From Oleiagrimonas sp964566965 (GTDB taxonomy: Bacteria > Pseudomonadota > Gammaproteobacteria > Xanthomonadales > Rhodanobacteraceae): a DNA stretch of 6,697 nucleotides. Within the stretch, counting starts at the first letter, position 1. Each line of letters starts with the position of its first letter. The notes beneath the pieces were generated by a model. That model made no database searches. It was not told the DNA's origin and saw only the letters and a program-made list of their open reading frames with translations. Below are positions 6,346-6,697 of this stretch, piece after piece. Both the position numbers and the translations under genes were made by a program. The stretch lies in the NCBI GenBank assembly GCA_964566965.1, contig CAZMKO010000111.1, positions 1 to 6,697 on the forward strand, in the 5' to 3' direction.

Positions 6346-6697
6346 ATGTGGTTGCTGTGGCTGTGCGGGATGCACAGCCTCGGCTTTGCCCTGTTCCACA
6401 TGGGATTCTGGAAGTGGTTCGGGTGGCCGGCCACGCTGCGGGCAACCGGTGTCGCCACCCGTGCCGTGACGCAGATTCTCAATTTGCGGCTGATCTACGT
6501 GTTTTCGGGCGTGGCCGGCCTGTGTTTCTTCCTTCCCGATGAACTGCTGCATACCCGGTTGGGCAGGGTGGTGATGGCGGGCATGTCGCTGTTCTGGTTG
6601 GTGCGCCTGATCGAGCAGTTTGTTTTTCTGCGCATCAACCGTTGGCCGGTGCACGTGCTGAGCGTGTTGTTTGCGCTGGGCGCACTGCTGTTTGCGG
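6346..6697 (+). CDS. Small membrane protein of unknown function (3' end beyond window)
   Basis: An open frame from ATG 6346 to the window end: 117 codons with no stop. The protein starts MWLLWLCGMHSLGF and is strongly hydrophobic. Four likely membrane segments lie at about 1-20, 46-63, 73-92 and 102-117+, separated by short basic loops (for example ATRAVTQILNLR and RINRWPVH). Aromatic and charged residues within or near the membrane include His10, His18 and RLIEQF (87-92). I do not recognise a named family. The four-helix, roughly 130-aa format vaguely recalls DoxX-like proteins, but no motif supports that. It starts 19 bp after the fadE stop on the same strand, with GGGA six bases upstream, so it is probably co-transcribed. 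A role in lipid or acyl-CoA handling would be guesswork. An in-frame GTG at 6334 is a weaker alternative start. Confidence 0.75.
   Translation, partial: MWLLWLCGMHSLGFALFHMGFWKWFGWPATLRATGVATRAVTQILNLRLIYVFSGVAGLCFFLPDELLHTRLGRVVMAGMSLFWLVRLIEQFVFLRINRWPVHVLSVLFALGALLFA

Noticed and set aside
3675..6482. 935-codon open frame on the minus strand opposite fadE
   Set aside because: It is the longest frame in the window, but it lies antisense to a full-length FadE. Its composition is biased (His, Gln, Arg, Gly), it has no recognisable domain, and it overlaps three convincing genes.

Overview
The window looks like chromosomal DNA from a high-GC gammaproteobacterium. The best fit is the Xanthomonadales/Lysobacterales (Xanthomonas, Lysobacter, Rhodanobacter or Dyella type). 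The clues are a GTP-type PEP carboxykinase, a long E. coli-type FadE, and short REP-like hairpin repeats of the GTGGGAGCGGC...GCCGCGAT type that litter intergenic DNA in this group. The genus is inferred, not proven.

Layout. Bases 1-341 carry no credible gene. They hold five REP-like hairpin units in strictly alternating orientation, plus a 17-bp inverted repeat shared by the sequence between units. Bases 342-2126 (minus) encode GTP-dependent phosphoenolpyruvate carboxykinase (pckG), reading towards the repeats. A 138-bp gap separates it from a TetR-family repressor gene on the same strand (2265-2837). A 117-bp divergent intergenic region (2838-2954) holds a strong sigma70-like promoter (TTGACA, 17-bp spacer, CATACT) firing rightwards, with a 16-bp palindrome overlapping its -10. 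Rightwards lie an alpha/beta hydrolase (2955-3845), a FadE-type acyl-CoA dehydrogenase (3858-6326), and a small predicted membrane protein of unknown function that runs off the window end (6346 onwards). Gaps of 12 and 19 bp suggest one operon.

How they work together. The hydrolase-fadE-membrane protein cluster looks like a fatty-acid (acyl-CoA) degradation operon controlled by the divergent TetR protein, whose probable operator is the palindrome in the promoter. PEP carboxykinase next door would draw oxaloacetate made from acetyl-CoA-derived carbon into gluconeogenesis, so the neighbourhood makes metabolic sense for growth on lipids. Co-regulation of pckG is not shown.

The individual families are all known. 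The less ordinary features are the alternating REP array, a perfect 10-bp inverted repeat that buries two candidate start codons of the hydrolase, and the apparent leaderless arrangement of the hydrolase and possibly the TetR gene. I see no evidence for a wholly new biological system.
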